Assembly (NCBI GenBank): GCA_015680905.1
Contig: CM027378.1
Location: forward strand, 40,645,001-40,709,000
DNA from: Coptis chinensis
Lineage: Eukaryota; Streptophyta; Magnoliopsida; Ranunculales; Ranunculaceae
Direction of reading: 5' to 3'
Length of the DNA stretch: 64,000 nucleotides
The translations under genes were made by a program, and so were the position numbers. A model generated the notes under the pieces. The model did not search any database, had not been told where the DNA came from, and was given only the letters and a program-made list of their open reading frames with translations. Shown one piece after another: positions 1 through 12,899 of this stretch. Each line of letters starts with the position of its first letter. The first letter of the stretch is position 1.

Positions 1-629
1 GTGGCACACCACTTCTCACCCTGAAGAAACGGGGCATCTAGCATTTGAGCTGTTTTCATCCGGTCTTTGTGTTGGGTTGCACATTAAAGAAGAGAAGAGC
101 ATTCCCTTTAAGTGGTTTGACGGCATAACCTGTCCTTGCACACTCGGACCATGTATCTTCCTTCGGTTGGTTGTTTGTAGGTGACAATGAGAATATACTG
201 ATTGTGTCATTCAGAAATTATAATTGGAATAATAGCTAATAAGTAAATAGTAGTGTTGAGGAATATCCTTCCAATCACATACCTCTGATTTACGGAAGAA
301 AGTCTTGCCACCATGAGAGACATTTGATAGATACAAAGACTACATTTGCCATCAATGACTTGTCAAATCCCAGTCTAGCTATATCGCCATAGTAATCAAG
401 ATGCTCTCTAGTATCTTCATGAACATAATGCATAATTTGCACAGGCTCACTATTCTCTGTAAAGTATACGAACATCTTTTCATATGTACATGTACACGAT
501 CAAAGGCAACAACAATATAACAAAATGAAATTGAGGCCTAGAATCTAAAGAGAGAGACAGAAGCACAATACCCTTAGGAAGAAAAGTCCACCCTGAAATA
601 CGGTCCTCAATCCTCGCTACAATATCATC
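1..629 (-). pseudogene. prolyl 4-hydroxylase-like 2-oxoglutarate/Fe(II) dioxygenase, C-terminal exons
   Basis: Three exons read on the minus strand: 629-572 (DDIVARIE..WTFLPK), 456-283 (ENSEPVQIMHY..EHLDYYGD) and about 190-1 (TWSECARTGYAVKP..GNALLFF). The first two have GT/AG borders in matching phase. In the family these enzymes hydroxylate prolines of secreted or cell-wall proteins in the ER/Golgi. The HLD of EHLDYYGD is the HxD part of the iron-binding triad. The second exon shifts frame by one base after VVF, before the YLSNVSHGGK segment. The last exon shifts frame by one base twice, before DENSSNARCPV and again after it. The gene runs off the left edge, so the distal His and Lys are not seen, and no N-terminal exon was found to the right. 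Family assignment is firm; pseudogene status assumes the indels are real. Confidence 0.8.
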
Positions 630-3600
630 CTTGACAACAAAATAAAATTAAATAGTCTATCAATTAAAAATGTGATACTGAAAACGCAAGAGTGTATAAG
701 AACTTGATAATCCAAGAAGCAAACACTACGTTTAAAAACACAAAACCAATGGAAATATAAGTTCGAACGAATAAGATGTCAAATTGTCTTATACCATAGT
801 AATTGGTTGTTTCTCTTTACTTTGTTCGTCTATTTTTCAGTATAAGAAGACAAAGTATATTTTTTTAGTATTGATTAAAAACGACTAAATAAAGGACCAA
901 TCGGCCTATAACACATAGGAGGGAAGATACCAAAATGAAGGTCGATCAAACAATCGCTAATTCACTATAGTCCAAGTGAAGTTCTTACAGATAGATATTC
1001 ATTTGATTACTTCGTGCAAGAGGTGAAAAACTAAATACAGGTAAGCAAGTTCAATTCTCTTGGAATCCAAAGTAGAATTTTAGAATCTAAAATATGAATC
1101 CATTATAACAGATACTACATCGTAATAGGCAGTTAAGACATGACATACCTAGAACTTTTGAAGTAGTGAGGCGTTGGGATCAAGATCTGAGCATTCCAGT
1201 GATCAAGTCCTTGGCAGATGCAGATATGTGATCCCAAGAATCGATGGAAACCGCAAATTGGCAGCCCTGATAGAATTGAAAATCCTCAACTTAGTCTTCC
1301 CCAAAATGGTGGCATCCCACCGAGAAGAATGTAAAGAATAACCCCAAAGACTCCGGACATCACCCGGCTTTGGTTGTAGCCCCCAACTAATACCTCGGGG
1401 GCTATATAAAATGGACTTCCAACTATCCCCTGTAGACTTTGCCCTGTTCATAAAAAAAACCAAATTGTTTACACCCCCACTACGCCCATTATAAGTTCGG
1501 GTTGATTCGATTCCCCCGCTTGCCAAGTCTTCTTCAAATCCTACTTCGTCTTTGTTTAAATCTTTTCTTCCATCTTTTTGGTAGAATCCGATTGTTCAGT
1601 GGTATTAGAATGATAGGCGAGCTCGGTATTGAAAAAGAATTCAAAGAAAAGAGGAATCCGGCCTAATCACATATATAACGGTCACCTTAAGTTTAGGCAA
1701 GGGAGAAAGACGGACAAAAGGGATAGGTTCTCTATCAGAAGGGAGATAGGTTATGCGATCCTATGAAGGGCTTCATGCCAAAAGTTTAGAAAAACATTGA
1801 GTTATTAGTTAAGTCTCGGAGATCTATTGATGGCCTTAGTTTCCTTGTAGATAGTGAGTAGTATTCCAAAAGAAATATTGTAAAAAAAACATTATCCTAA
1901 AAGTAGATATATACTATAAAGATCAAAAGCAAAGTAGCCTATCAAAAAAAAAAAAAATATCTTCAAATCAAAGGTTGACAATGTACAAAAATTTAATAGT
2001 TTTAGTAATTTGAAAGCCGAGAAATGGAACCAACATCATGTCGTAAAGCCAAGGAATCAAGAATGCTAGAATATTTGATCACTCCACGGAATATTTTTGT
2101 TCAAAATCTTTAAGAACTTACATTAAGAATATTCATTGCTATCTGTTATTTGACCTGTATAGATAAAAAAAAAAAATTGATCAAAAAGCAAACTTGTATA
2201 CTGGAATTGATTAAGGGTCAACTTAGATGATAAAATTATGACACACATTTTAAAATTTTAGAACATGTTTTCTAATCACTAAAATAGGTATAATTTTAAA
2301 TTTGAACCATTGGAATCCATGATCAATATTAGAGCTTCTTGGGAGCAGAAACTCTGCAAGTACGCTATGAAGGGGTTACACACTATCAAGAATAAAAAGA
2401 GAGGAGAGTGTAACTACCTTAGCTATGAGTACATCAAAGTAAGTTTTCTTCATTAATCTCAAATTATGTGCAATCCAATTCAATAGTGATTCACAAACCA
2501 TTACTTTTGTTACTACGAACCTAAAGTTGTTGCAAATGTTGTGAAGGATCACCATCACCAGCCCTACATAAAAGTGACTGTGAGACATTTTAACAAACGC
2601 TTTGACCAATTCCATTCAACACATGCCATACCTATTTATTATTAAAAATTACAAATTTGAAACTAAGATTTGGTTTGTTCTTGGTAAAGTAATCAAGAGG
2701 CTGAATTTGAAAAAGAGAGAAACTTAACATTTAGATTTAAGTGCCAGCGTGGCACTAATTATCCATTGAACATATATAATGGAGTAAATAATGGGCACAT
2801 TTCCAAATACATTTCCATGGAATGAAATTCAAGCGAGTAGAAATGAAAATTGAAGGGAGTAAAAAATAATGGAATGATACCCGGAATCAACAGAGTACTC
2901 GAAAAGTTTTTCTTCCTTTGGTAGAGATAACAATCAAAGCGACATCCGCATTACAAAGAACTGAAAAGCTTTCTTCAGTAACCTAGACATTTTTTTCAAA
3001 AATGTAACCTATCAGTAAATTTCCATTGATAAATTTGAATTCATAAAAAATAATTATTTCAAAAACAAATAATCAAATTAGTTCAAATAACAAAACAACA
3101 TACATGATACATTCAAAAGTCAAAACCCATCATTCTGAACAGAGTCAGTACCTTAACTCAGGCAATTTTATCAAGTCACTATATATTTGAACGTCAAATA
3201 CATAAGCCACATAGTATTGAACAACATACCTGGAATCAACAGAGTACTCGAAAAGCTTATTCTAATATACAATTGGATATGGACAATGAGACTGTACGTT
3301 CAATTTGGTTCTGAAGTATATCTACATCTGACTCAAATTCTATTAGTACCATAATCCTCAAGACCTCAACGATGTTCTTTCTAAGATCTGACATCATAAT
3401 CCTATTGGTATCACAATCTCCAACATATCTGCCTTTCATTCTAATTTAATCCCAAGATCTACTGTGAAAAAAGTGGACTTTATAAACATCTACACTCAGT
3501 TCTGATCCATTAAGACTAAGGTGATGACTTAATTAATGAATTATACATCAGAATAAGCTTTCATAATATACTCATCATTTCTAATTAGCATGTATTAACA

Positions 3601-4019
3601 TAAGTGCAAAAAATTTCTGGTGCATTAAACTGTATTTCCCTTCACAATGTAAAAGATGCAAACAAGATTAGGTAGGAAGGAATTACATTCCTTTGAGATG
3701 CTACTGATGCCATACATGAACATTTATATTTTTTGAACCACAATTAAAAGTGAGTTCTTTTTATCGAATAACTTCTTTTCACTTATACTTGAATGTAAAA
3801 TCCACACCCCCTACTATGTTTGATATGTCCATGATCATAAAGAAGATAAAAGTTTAAACAAAATTTATATATGCTACGGGTTACAATTAATTATTGATTC
3901 CTGTTCTTTCATTTGTTGACTTTTTTTTATGTTTTCTTCCTTTGTTAGTGATAATTAAAAAAGAAAAAAGAAAGAAGCCAAGCAAATACAAAACTTTTAC
4001 TTTAAATTTGGTGGAGTTG
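630..4019. other. AT-rich spacer, no supported gene
   Basis: No exon or transposon that I recognise. A minus-strand open frame at 1526-1203 (107 codons, SGG- and RS-rich start) and one at 2615-2376 match no family I know. A direct repeat of about 27 bp with the core GGAATCAACAGAGTACTCG lies at about 2884 and again at about 3233. Homopolymer A and T runs are frequent. It could contain introns or upstream exons of the prolyl 4-hydroxylase-like gene, but I could not identify any. Confidence 0.4.
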
Positions 4020-4225
4020 TTTGTTGTAAGATGAGAGTCACATATATCAATTCATTCCATGCATCAGGAACCCCTAGAACACACCAATGACTGTAGTCAT
4101 GCTACCTTGTAGAAACCTTCCGTCCATCAGTCACATTTTTGCCGTAGATTGATGGGTGCCCATCCTTACGAAGTTTTGTTAATCTTGTCACATTCAACAA
4201 GATCACCGGTACCTTCATTTTATGA
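4020..4225 (-). pseudogene. TBL/DUF231 (trichome birefringence-like) O-acetyltransferase fragment, last exon
   Basis: The minus strand reads HKMKVPVILLNVTRLTKLRK, then DGHPSIYG, then a TAG stop at 4104-4102, and continues in the same frame as [19 protein letters not shown]. This is the C-terminal DxxH block of the PMR5/TBL family, Golgi enzymes that O-acetylate wall polysaccharides; the D and H of DYSH are the catalytic pair. The usual Cys of DCSHWC is Tyr here. The stop sits where the family normally has Gln or a similar residue just before DCSH, so a C-to-T nonsense change is likely. The frame stays open upstream to about 4308, but that part does not look like TBL. No GDS-motif exon was found. 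I read it as a decayed or isolated last exon. Confidence 0.75.
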
Positions 4226-4309
4226 ATAACAACCTCGTCATCCCTACTCAAGCTCCTCTTCCTCGATATCATGGGGCTTGGGCTCCTAAAAGGACGCCAC
4301 TCGAACATG

Positions 4310-7168
4310 GAGAACTTTTCAAAAAGGTTTTGGGTTTTGAGTCTTTGGGAATTTTTTTTAGGGTCGGGGGAAGAGAAAAGAAGAAAGGTTTTGGTTTTTT
4401 AAATCGCGGGGTTGTTTTTTTTTTTTTGGTTTAGTTTTCTATTTTGAGCCAGTTTCTCGGGCAGTTTTTTTTCCCCTTTCTTGTAATCGTGGGGTATAAT
4501 TCCTTTTTTATTTTTTCCTCTCCTGATTTAGCGTGAGTAAAGTGGGTACTTAAAATTTGCCTACGTGGACACCCTCATAGAGCAGAAAAAGGGACTGCTA
4601 TTATATATATATAAAGAAGTGTTTAAATGGTTGTTTAAAAATGAGAATAGTTTTACACATTTTTTAATTCAATTACTTCTAACTACCCACTACTTTTTTT
4701 AATTTTTTAATTGTTTAAAAATGGTTGTTTAAAAACACATGAGACTCCTATGTGGCTGTGTAAATCTACACAACCTATGGGTAATGCTCTAAGGATTCTG
4801 GTCTTAATTAATTTCCAAAATAGCAGTCTTCTAGCGTTTGATGTCTTCTCAAAATTTAACAAGAGAGGACAAAAGAAGAGAAAGAAAGAAATATTACTTT
4901 TGTACATCTCCTCACTATATTATGTTAAACTTTTAAAAGATTACAGTTGTGTTGTAGCAGAAACAGTTTTGTCTACAAATTTTGTGTGTTTTGGAGGCAA
5001 AACAATGGTTGAGATGGAATGATAGGAGGGATACATATAAATGGTAAACAGTCTACCGAAGATAATATATATAGGGGTTTGGGTTCCCCTGGTCAAGCTC
5101 TAGACGAAGCTTGTGCTCGACCCCTCGATGACCTTTTGTCTTTCGTTTATCTCGGTGGTTGTTCGCAAAGTGTGTTGTTCCCTTTATTCTGAAAGACAAG
5201 TGTCACTACCCTCCTGGTCCACACTGGGTCTTGCGGAGCGATGTAAAGAATATAAGAAAACTTGTTTCAGTGAGGCACGACTATGGGAAGAGATAGATCC
5301 AGATTTTAGCAAAGTAACGGAAAGGAAAAGATAGAAGTAAGGGAAGGTGGTGGTGGGGGTATTTTTTTTTAAAGGGGGGGTTTGGTTTAATCGGGAACTG
5401 GCCGATTATGATTCTTAGGGTTGAAGTCTTTGGGTTTTTAGATTCAAACAACTTATTGCTACATGAAGAATTCAACCCTAAGAAGCAGAAATGCTTTCTG
5501 TTCCGGGAAACAGTTGTGCAGGACTTTTAGTGAAATACTAGTATCATGACAAAAGAATTTGTTTCCCAAGCCTCTCCTGCATGTTTTAGATTCTCCGTAG
5601 TCATTTACTATGTTACATGGACATGCCATAATTTGAGAATAATTTGTGTTGGATACGTGTCCATGTTGGACACATATTCAATGTGATATACCCTAATTTT
5701 ATATATTTTGTCGTATCAGACACTTCGTATCCGTGTCAGATACAAACACACCTATCGTGTCAATGTAACTTAGGCCATTTATTGTATAGAAATTTGTAAT
5801 CATCACAGCTGAGACCTCCATAAAATTTATAATCACATTTTGTTCCAAGTTATCATCACCTCTATCAAATATAATAATGGTGGTCCTCCTCGGTATCACT
5901 GCAGCGAAAGTTCTGTTTCAATCACAATTAGTCTATAACACTAAACATGAAAGAAGTGCCAAGGCTGAAAACGCTTCTTGGCTGATTTATGGAGTTTTTT
6001 TCACATTTTGTGGAATATAATTAGTTTGTTTGTATTTCAGGGGCTTGATTTCAGATATTAATTCTAAGTAAAGAACATGAAATAGGTTAGAACCTTAAAA
6101 GTGGAAACTTCTTAGCACAAACTAATATATCATAATGATTAAAAAGTTAGAACATCTGAAACATTCAAAAAGTTCTAGTGTTGAGCATTACTGTATCATA
6201 CTGGTAATTCATATTAGGCGTTGTTCATAGTTCCCTCTGATAGTTTTTTTACATTAATTGTCTGACTAGTATGCCTTTTGTCTATTTACAGCTTTATAAT
6301 TCACTTTTTTTTGTCTGACCTTACACCACTTATTTGGATCTATATGTGGATGTAAAGTATATAATATTCTGCCGGGGCACTGGAATTGATCACACAGCCG
6401 GGTTTTTTTTTTTTCTTGGAGAAAGTGAATATAATTATTGGAAGGTTATGGGCGTGGCTTCTAAGAGTTACTAGGTGAGTGGATTTGGATCACAATTTTT
6501 CTATCTAATATATATTATATAATTGTACTAATATGAAAAATAGCATTCTCTAAAGAGGATACCATATGGACTCCACCTCATGCTACCCTAGCAAGGCACT
6601 AACAAATATAAAGCAAAACTCAAGAAGTAAAAAGTTACAAAACATCAAATTTCTAATACAATACATCCTGATTACGAGCAAAATATTTGAAGTTCACCCG
6701 TCTAAAATATGTTGAAATGGTGATTTCTCACAGAATGTCAAAGGTGGGAGTTAATTCTGTTGAAATAGTAATTGATTTTGCTACTTGTTAGACCCTTGAA
6801 ATGTCATCTCGGCAGAAAGTTGGAAAACATCATTATTTGAAGATGAAACTATTTATTAGAACTTTCGTCTTTCTTCTACTGTTCTTTGTTTGTATGTATA
6901 AACTATCTTTTTCATGACTATAATACAAAGATTGGTGGTTGAGTAAGGTTTGAAACAGAACAGAGAAGTCAAGTTATATTAGTTTCCATACTTAAACTGT
7001 ATATTTTGCAAATGCTGGTTTGGCACTTTATTGAAATATCCAGACAATTCGCTCGATTCAGTAATTTATGTGAAATTTGATTCTTTGTTGTTTTCTTTAT
7101 ATACATGGGAAACTTTGTTTTCATGTTATCTTTGGGTCCCTTTTTTTATTCCCTTTTTCCACTTGCAG
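4310..7168. other. AT-rich intergenic or intronic DNA
   Basis: No supported coding region. An open frame at 5113-5334 (plus; ERCKEYKKTCFSEARLWEE) matches no family I know. Around 5650-5770 lies a run of TGTCGGACAC/GTGTCC-like words that reappears at about 10440-10740, suggesting a short dispersed repeat. The stretch just before 7169 may be intron of the DUF3754 gene, but its N-terminal exons were not found. Confidence 0.4.
5640..5775. repeat. dispersed repeat rich in GTGTCCGACAC-like words, copy 1
   Basis: Words such as ATACGTGTCCATGTTGGACAC and CGTATCCGTGTCAGATAC, followed by a CGTGTCAATGTAACTTAG-like tail, recur in shuffled form at about 10440-10740. No terminal repeats or target duplications could be fixed, so the family is unknown. 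Confidence 0.35.
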
Positions 7169-10045
7169 AATAGAACGTATTATATCCAGGAAAATAAGAG
7201 CGGCACACCAGAAGGATCCAAAGAAAACTGATGAAATTATCATTGAAGGAGATCAAGAAGATTTATGTGTTGAACGTATCCGCATTGAAAATATGGAACT
7301 CAGGTTGCATTCTGTTTATTAATATTCTGCCGATTATAAAAGATTGTAGTATTAGTTGGATATCCCTAAAACTTTATGCTTATTGTACGTCATTAAAGAC
7401 ACATGCTATACATAAAAATAATTGTATACACACCATTCTTATGTTTATGGATTCAATTAAACTACTGTGTTTGAAAACCATTGGAACTTCTTAATACCTA
7501 GAGATTACTCACAAGAAATATTCCATTCTAGGACCATTCTTTCAGAAAGTTGGGCTTGTCTACTATCAAAGTTTGGTGAAGGTAGTAATTTTATCATTAT
7601 TAAGTAATTTTATCATTCTTAAGTTTGGAGCGTCCAACTCAAAATCAATTGCAAATGAATGGAGGGGTGGCGGGACTTATATAGTATGATGCAAGGTTTT
7701 TTATGCCAATTTGGGACTATATATCTTAACATGCATCCTCACATGCGGTGTAACTTGAGCCCAACATGTGGACTGAAAAAGAAAATAGCTCTTTATCTTT
7801 CGAACCTTTAACAACATCTGACATGGTGTTTTTGATAAAAGAAAAGTCTATCTTGTCAGTTCTTGGCCTCTTTTCACAAGTAAAATTATAAAAATGGAGA
7901 TGTTTATAAGTAATATAGTGAGAGTATGTATGTGAATATCGTACCTTGACTTCTATAAAAGTTTTTGTTATATTGAGTGTTACGTTGATTTGTTTTGATA
8001 AATAGATATTTTCTGAGATATCATTTGGATGCTCTGAGAAATCTTCGTTGTTACAATGTATGCGTTCCTTTTTCACTTGTATTATTTAAATTATAGATGC
8101 TTAAAATCTTAACAACTTTTCAGTTTTGGGGACGGACTTGATTGTTATGTCGACTACTGTTCAAATTTCTTATACTTTTTACTTTCTTAGCACCTTTTTC
8201 TATTTTTCATGTTTTGATTACTTATTTACAACATTTGTGTACATCCAGCATGCAAAATCTGCTTAACAAGGTCACAATACAAGAACCAACCTTTGACAGA
8301 ATTATCGTTGTATACAGGTATTAGTATTTTTTACTTTTATCTAATTATTTTGTTTGACTATTTTCCAAGAGATCAATATGCTTAGAAAAATTAATATATG
8401 TATTTTTGGAAGAAAATTTTGGTGCTATCTTTGTAAGAATTTAGTGTCTTTCTGGAAGAAAGGAAGGTATTCTTTTCCTATTAGTTCTAAGGCTCTACAT
8501 TTTTTAGGGCTATGTAGACATAAAAGGAGTCCCAATCTGAAATAAGTATCAAACAATCCAAAATATTATATTACTCAATATCATATTTTTTAATATTTAT
8601 AGAAGTTAGCTGATTATGATCAAAGTATTCATTTATGTTGTGAACTAGATTTTGAACATCGATTTTCACTGTGGTTGTTCCCTTATTAATTTAGTGACTG
8701 TAATAATTCAATGGTGGTTTCTGGTCCCAGTTTGTACACTATTTAACATAATGCAAATGTCATTCCAATTAAGAAAGTGTGTTCGTTTGCAGATGAGCAA
8801 GCAATGATGCTAAAAGAGAACGGGGAATATATGTGAAGCATTTTAGGAACATTCCAATGGCTGATATGGAAATAGTTTTGGTAAGTGTAGTTGTATAAAT
8901 ACTCCTTACTTGTGCTTCTATATTTTGTTTACTTCTTACTTTTTTAAATTTATGTCTTTCCTAATAGCCAGAGAAGAAAAATCCAAGCTTAACCCCAATG
9001 GATTGGGTTAGTTCCTTGCTTCTGCTGCCATTGGGCTGGTAAGCACTTCACAATAATCTTGAATACAAAGCTAACCCCAAAAAATTCTTACTTTGCACAC
9101 TCACACACAGTACTTAATGATTGTTGTGCATCTTTCATTCCTTTGTTTCCAGTTTACACTTATCAGCTCCCTCGAAAGTCCTAAAGATGATGTATGGGTC
9201 ATTATTGCCATTTTCTTTGGGCTTATGGGCTATTGTGCTAGGATTTATTTCACGTAAGTGTTACTTATCCAAAATTAGATGCGTTATCCATTTTTCGTTT
9301 TTGCTTATTTCATCAATCAATTAGAATAATGGCACTATGATAATATCATCATGATGCTGCGACAAATTCTTTTTAATAAACGTAGTATAATTTTATTTTG
9401 TATAACTTATTATCTTTCTGTTCTTTTGACACAACATTTTAATCAATATTTCAATTGTGGCCAGGGAGCATTAATAACTAAGGAATGGAACATAATTATT
9501 GTAAATAGTAGTTTGGTTTTCCAAGTTAATCTCAATCTAACTAATAGCAGCTGTTGCCGAAACATAGTTACTAATAGCATTAAAATTTCAATTCCATTTC
9601 TTGTTTGCTAGAAACCTAATGACACATCCTAGAGTTAATCATCCCCAATTTTGTTACTATTAATATTAGTAATTTCAAGGATTTTTAGGAATTGAGTTTA
9701 ATTAGTTTTTTGAGTGTTTTAGGCTATTTTTATTTTTTAGGTTATTTTAATGTATCTATTTTGATTTGAGTTGGTTTTTAGAATAGATTTCTAATGTCAA
9801 AGTAGTATAAGGTTATAAATTGAGTTGTAGGGCTTTGGCCATAGTTAGAGTTGATGAATGATAAAGTATGACTTTAGAGAAAGGTTTTCTCTATGTGAAT
9901 TCTTGTGTGAGAGTTCATGTTCTTCACGAGGAACAAGGTTATCGAATCCTGAAATTGACATAAGAATTGGAATTTTAGGTTCTAAAGTCATATCTTGGTC
10001 TTACTCGACCATCACCTAAAGCCCAAATATTGTCACGGTGTTATT

Positions 10046-10390
10046 GTAAGCATTATGAGCATCCAAATTAAAACCAATTGGTGATAAGTGGAGAGGCCCA
10101 GGAACATTTATGCTATAATACAAGGCTTCACACATCCAATAATGTGGGACTATAATAGACATCTCAACACGCCCCCTGACGTGTGGAATTACTTGAGTCC
10201 TAACACTTGGGTGACGTGAAGTAGACGAGCCCTTTGAGCCAAACACAATATCCTGCTCTCATATCATGTTAAACATTATGATCATCCAACTTAACCAATT
10301 GGTGATAAGTGGAGAGGCCTAACAACATTTATACAATAATGCAAGGCTTTACATATATAATAATGTGGGACTATAACAAACATCTCGACG
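10046..10390. repeat. duplicated repeat with an 'ACCAATTGGTGATAAGTGGAG' core
   Basis: Two copies, about 10046-10161 and 10268-10390, share the ACCAATTGGTGATAAGTGGA core, ATACAAGGCTT-like and AATGTGGGACTATAA words. They sit inside a DUF3754 intron. Read on the minus strand, the GGGGCGTGTTGAGATGTCTA and TATAGTCCCACAT text is a form common in plant retroelement-derived repeats. No ends or target duplications were identified. Confidence 0.55.
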
Positions 10391-10439
10391 GTTATAATCA
10401 TCCCTACTTTTTGTCTAAAGTAGCATGGACACTTCTTAT

Positions 10440-10740
10440 TTTTAATAAAATCCGTGTTGGACACACAGACACACGAACACGTGCATAACTATTTTAAATT
10501 AGGGTTTCTTTTGAAAACAGTAAAAAAATAATTCTATTAACACAGTCACAACTCCATAATTTTCCACTTTCATAGTTATATATTTGTAAGGATGCGCTTT
10601 GGAAGGTCTTGGGCCCAAGAATTAGTTTTGTTAATATTTTTAGTTAGTTTTGTCCTCTTCCGTATATGTTTCATATAGGTGTTGGACACTCCATATCTAT
10701 GTCGGACACCGACAACGTATCCTTGTCAATGTGATTTAGC
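10440..10740. repeat. dispersed repeat rich in GTGTCCGACAC-like words, copy 2
   Basis: GTGTTGGACACACAGACACA and GTCGGACACCGACAACGTAT words, with a TCCTTGTCAATGTGATTTAG tail, resemble the 5640-5775 stretch. It lies within a DUF3754 intron. Boundaries are not defined. Confidence 0.35.
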
Positions 10741-12538
10741 TTTTCGTAGTAATCTATTGTATAGTAGCCACACAATTTTCATATTTTTAGGTATTGCTTG
10801 TTGTGAACCTCTTGTGCACTACCCACGATATGCATCATTATATTAGTGTAGCAATTGATTAATGTCAGATATCTCAGTGAACCGCCCCTCGCTCAGAAAG
10901 TCCAGAGGCGGTTCTAAAATTGAATGGGCCCTGTGTAAAAGTGTGAGAAGGTCCTCGCATCGCACGCGATGTTCTGTGTACTGTTATCCTAATGGTTTTA
11001 GTGAGGTGCCATAATTTTCTAGTAGTAGCATATGTTCCCTCTGAGTGCTCATGATTAACGTTTGATGTTATTGTAGGTTTCAGCAAAACATGGCAACGTA
11101 TCAGAATCTAATCACACAATCTATGTATGATAAACAACTGGATAGTGGGAGGGGCACCCTTCTTCACTTGTGTGATGATGTCATTCAACAAGAAGTAAGT
11201 AGCTAGTTGTTTTCTTTTTGGCTAATTAGTACTAGATTCACAATAATTGAAAACTGCTTTTAGGAGTGCATGCTCTTGGTTACCTAGGCTGGGTAGTGAT
11301 GTAAGCTTAGCAGTTTTGTCAATCTGACTTTAACCTTTTATTTATTTATTTATTTATTATTATTATGTAAAGAAAAAAAAATTGAGTGCCCTTCCTCAAA
11401 TATGGATCAATTTAACTTTTTAAAAGCTAAGGAAATTCTTCCCTCATGGTTTGACAACTACTGATTGAACTTCTAAGGAGCATAGGTAGTTGTGAACTTG
11501 ACTTTTAAACCTCTGTTAAACGACAATATATTTTTATGAACGGTCGAAATGACTTGAACTTGCAGGTGAAAGAGGTGATTCTTTCATTCTATATTTTGAT
11601 GGAACAGGGTAAAGCTACGAGAGAAGTATGAAACGTTTGTTCGCCATCCTTGTTTCCATTGTCAGTTTAGAATATGTGTTATGGGTTCTCTAGAAGTATG
11701 CTAACTTGTGAGTTGTGTTAATGTGTCATGTATGATCTTGACCAGCGTTGTGAAGACTTAATAATGGATGAGTTTGGTGAGAAATGTGACTTTGATGTCG
11801 TTGATGCAGTACAAAAGTTGGAGAAACTAGGCATTGTTGCTCGGGTGTGTGCTACTTTGGCATCTCATATTGATTAAGTTACTAGGTTGATGGGTGCTAT
11901 ATATATATAGTGACACGGTAGAAAATGGAACTTTGCTTATAACCATCATTTTATGTTTCCAATATATGAATATATGTACAGGTCACAAACTGTAACCAAC
12001 TGGATAACCTACAATCTAATTTTACTAATTTTAAAAGTTCAAAAAGGCATAAAAGAAGATATTCACATACTGGGTAAGAAGTCTTTTCATAGACAATGCT
12101 ACTAGCAAGTAGGACTATGCAGACCTAATAGTAAACTTTTATGACATATTTGCCATCAGGGGTGATGGAAGTATAAATTGTACTATTCCTGGGAGCATTT
12201 TAGATTTGCATAATAAATGCACATAATAATTCGAAATAAGTGATGTAAGTGTAGGAAAAATTGTACAGTGTCAAATGGGACAGTTGGCAAGGATTTTTGT
12301 TGGGCTTTTAAGATGAGAGGAGAAAATAAGATTTAATTTTCCTCTTGATTGTGATCCTACTGTTAGTCAATCATCTCTTGCTTGGTTTCCGTCTTTGGGT
12401 CCTTATGTGTTAATCTGTGCATGACAGGATACTATTGGTAGATATTACTGCGTAAGTTTGAAGCATGCCAATGAAATCATCGGCACAACCACCGAAGAGA
12501 TGGTGTTAAAGGCTAAACAAGGTGCTACTATTGCTTAG

Positions 12539-12899
12539 CATTCATATTTCTCCGACTCCACTGTTTTATTTTGATGCAATAGGTGTGCTTATGAGCTTTT
12601 TGAAACTTGGCATCTCAAGCTGTATATTAAAGTCCTGTCCAAGATGGCTTGTATATTCCTTGTGGTTTTCTTTCCCTCTAGGCATATATATTGGACTAGT
12701 TTTCAAGCTTGTGTCTAAAAGAAAACTCCATTTGGACAACATGGACATAGATCGAACAACCACATTAAGAATAACTATTTCTAGAACCTTAAGATCCCAA
12801 AAGACTGCTCGTGGGTCTGGAATAATATTCTGTAGTCCAGAGATGCTGCTAAGAAGTTCATCAAATACATCATCTCCAGAATAGAAAACACTCATGTTT
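12539..12899. other. downstream flank of the DUF3754 gene
   Basis: Long open frames exist on both strands here (plus 12522-12884, minus 12958-12566), but neither matches a family I know and they overlap each other. The 3'UTR of the DUF3754 gene probably lies here. Confidence 0.3.

Larger units (their letters stand above)
7169..12538 (+). pseudogene. DUF3754 (TMEM143-like) membrane protein gene, C-terminal exons, disrupted
   Basis: Exons with GT/AG borders and matching phase: 7169-7303 (DPKKTDEIIIEGDQEDLCVE), 8249-8317 (TIQEPTFDRIIVVYR), 8793-8880 (RGIYVKHFRNIPMADMEIVL), 8968-9038 (PEKKNPSLTPMDW), 9153-9253, 11077-11194 (FQQNMATYQNLITQSMYDKQ), 11566-11625, 11746-11844 (DFDVVDAVQKLEKLGIVA) and 12428-12538, ending at TAG 12536-12538. 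The family is a plant and animal membrane protein of unknown function; hydrophobic segments lie in the 8968-9253 exons. Defects: TGA at 8794-8796 where CGA (Arg) is expected, and a lost base at about 9012-9020 that puts the hydrophobic segment out of frame with the next exon. At about 11734 the residues expected before the exon are present but their acceptor AG is not. The N-terminal half is missing. The intron at 9254-11076 contains repeat insertions. Confidence 0.8.

Noticed and set aside
1203..1526. Minus-strand 107-codon frame
   Set aside because: Composition is fairly protein-like, but I recognise no motif and see no splice partners. Left unannotated as a gene.
7031..7494. Three overlapping plus-strand frames around 7.1-7.5 kb as separate genes
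   Set aside because: They overlap the exon 7169-7303 of the DUF3754 gene and intron sequence; only the exon has family support.
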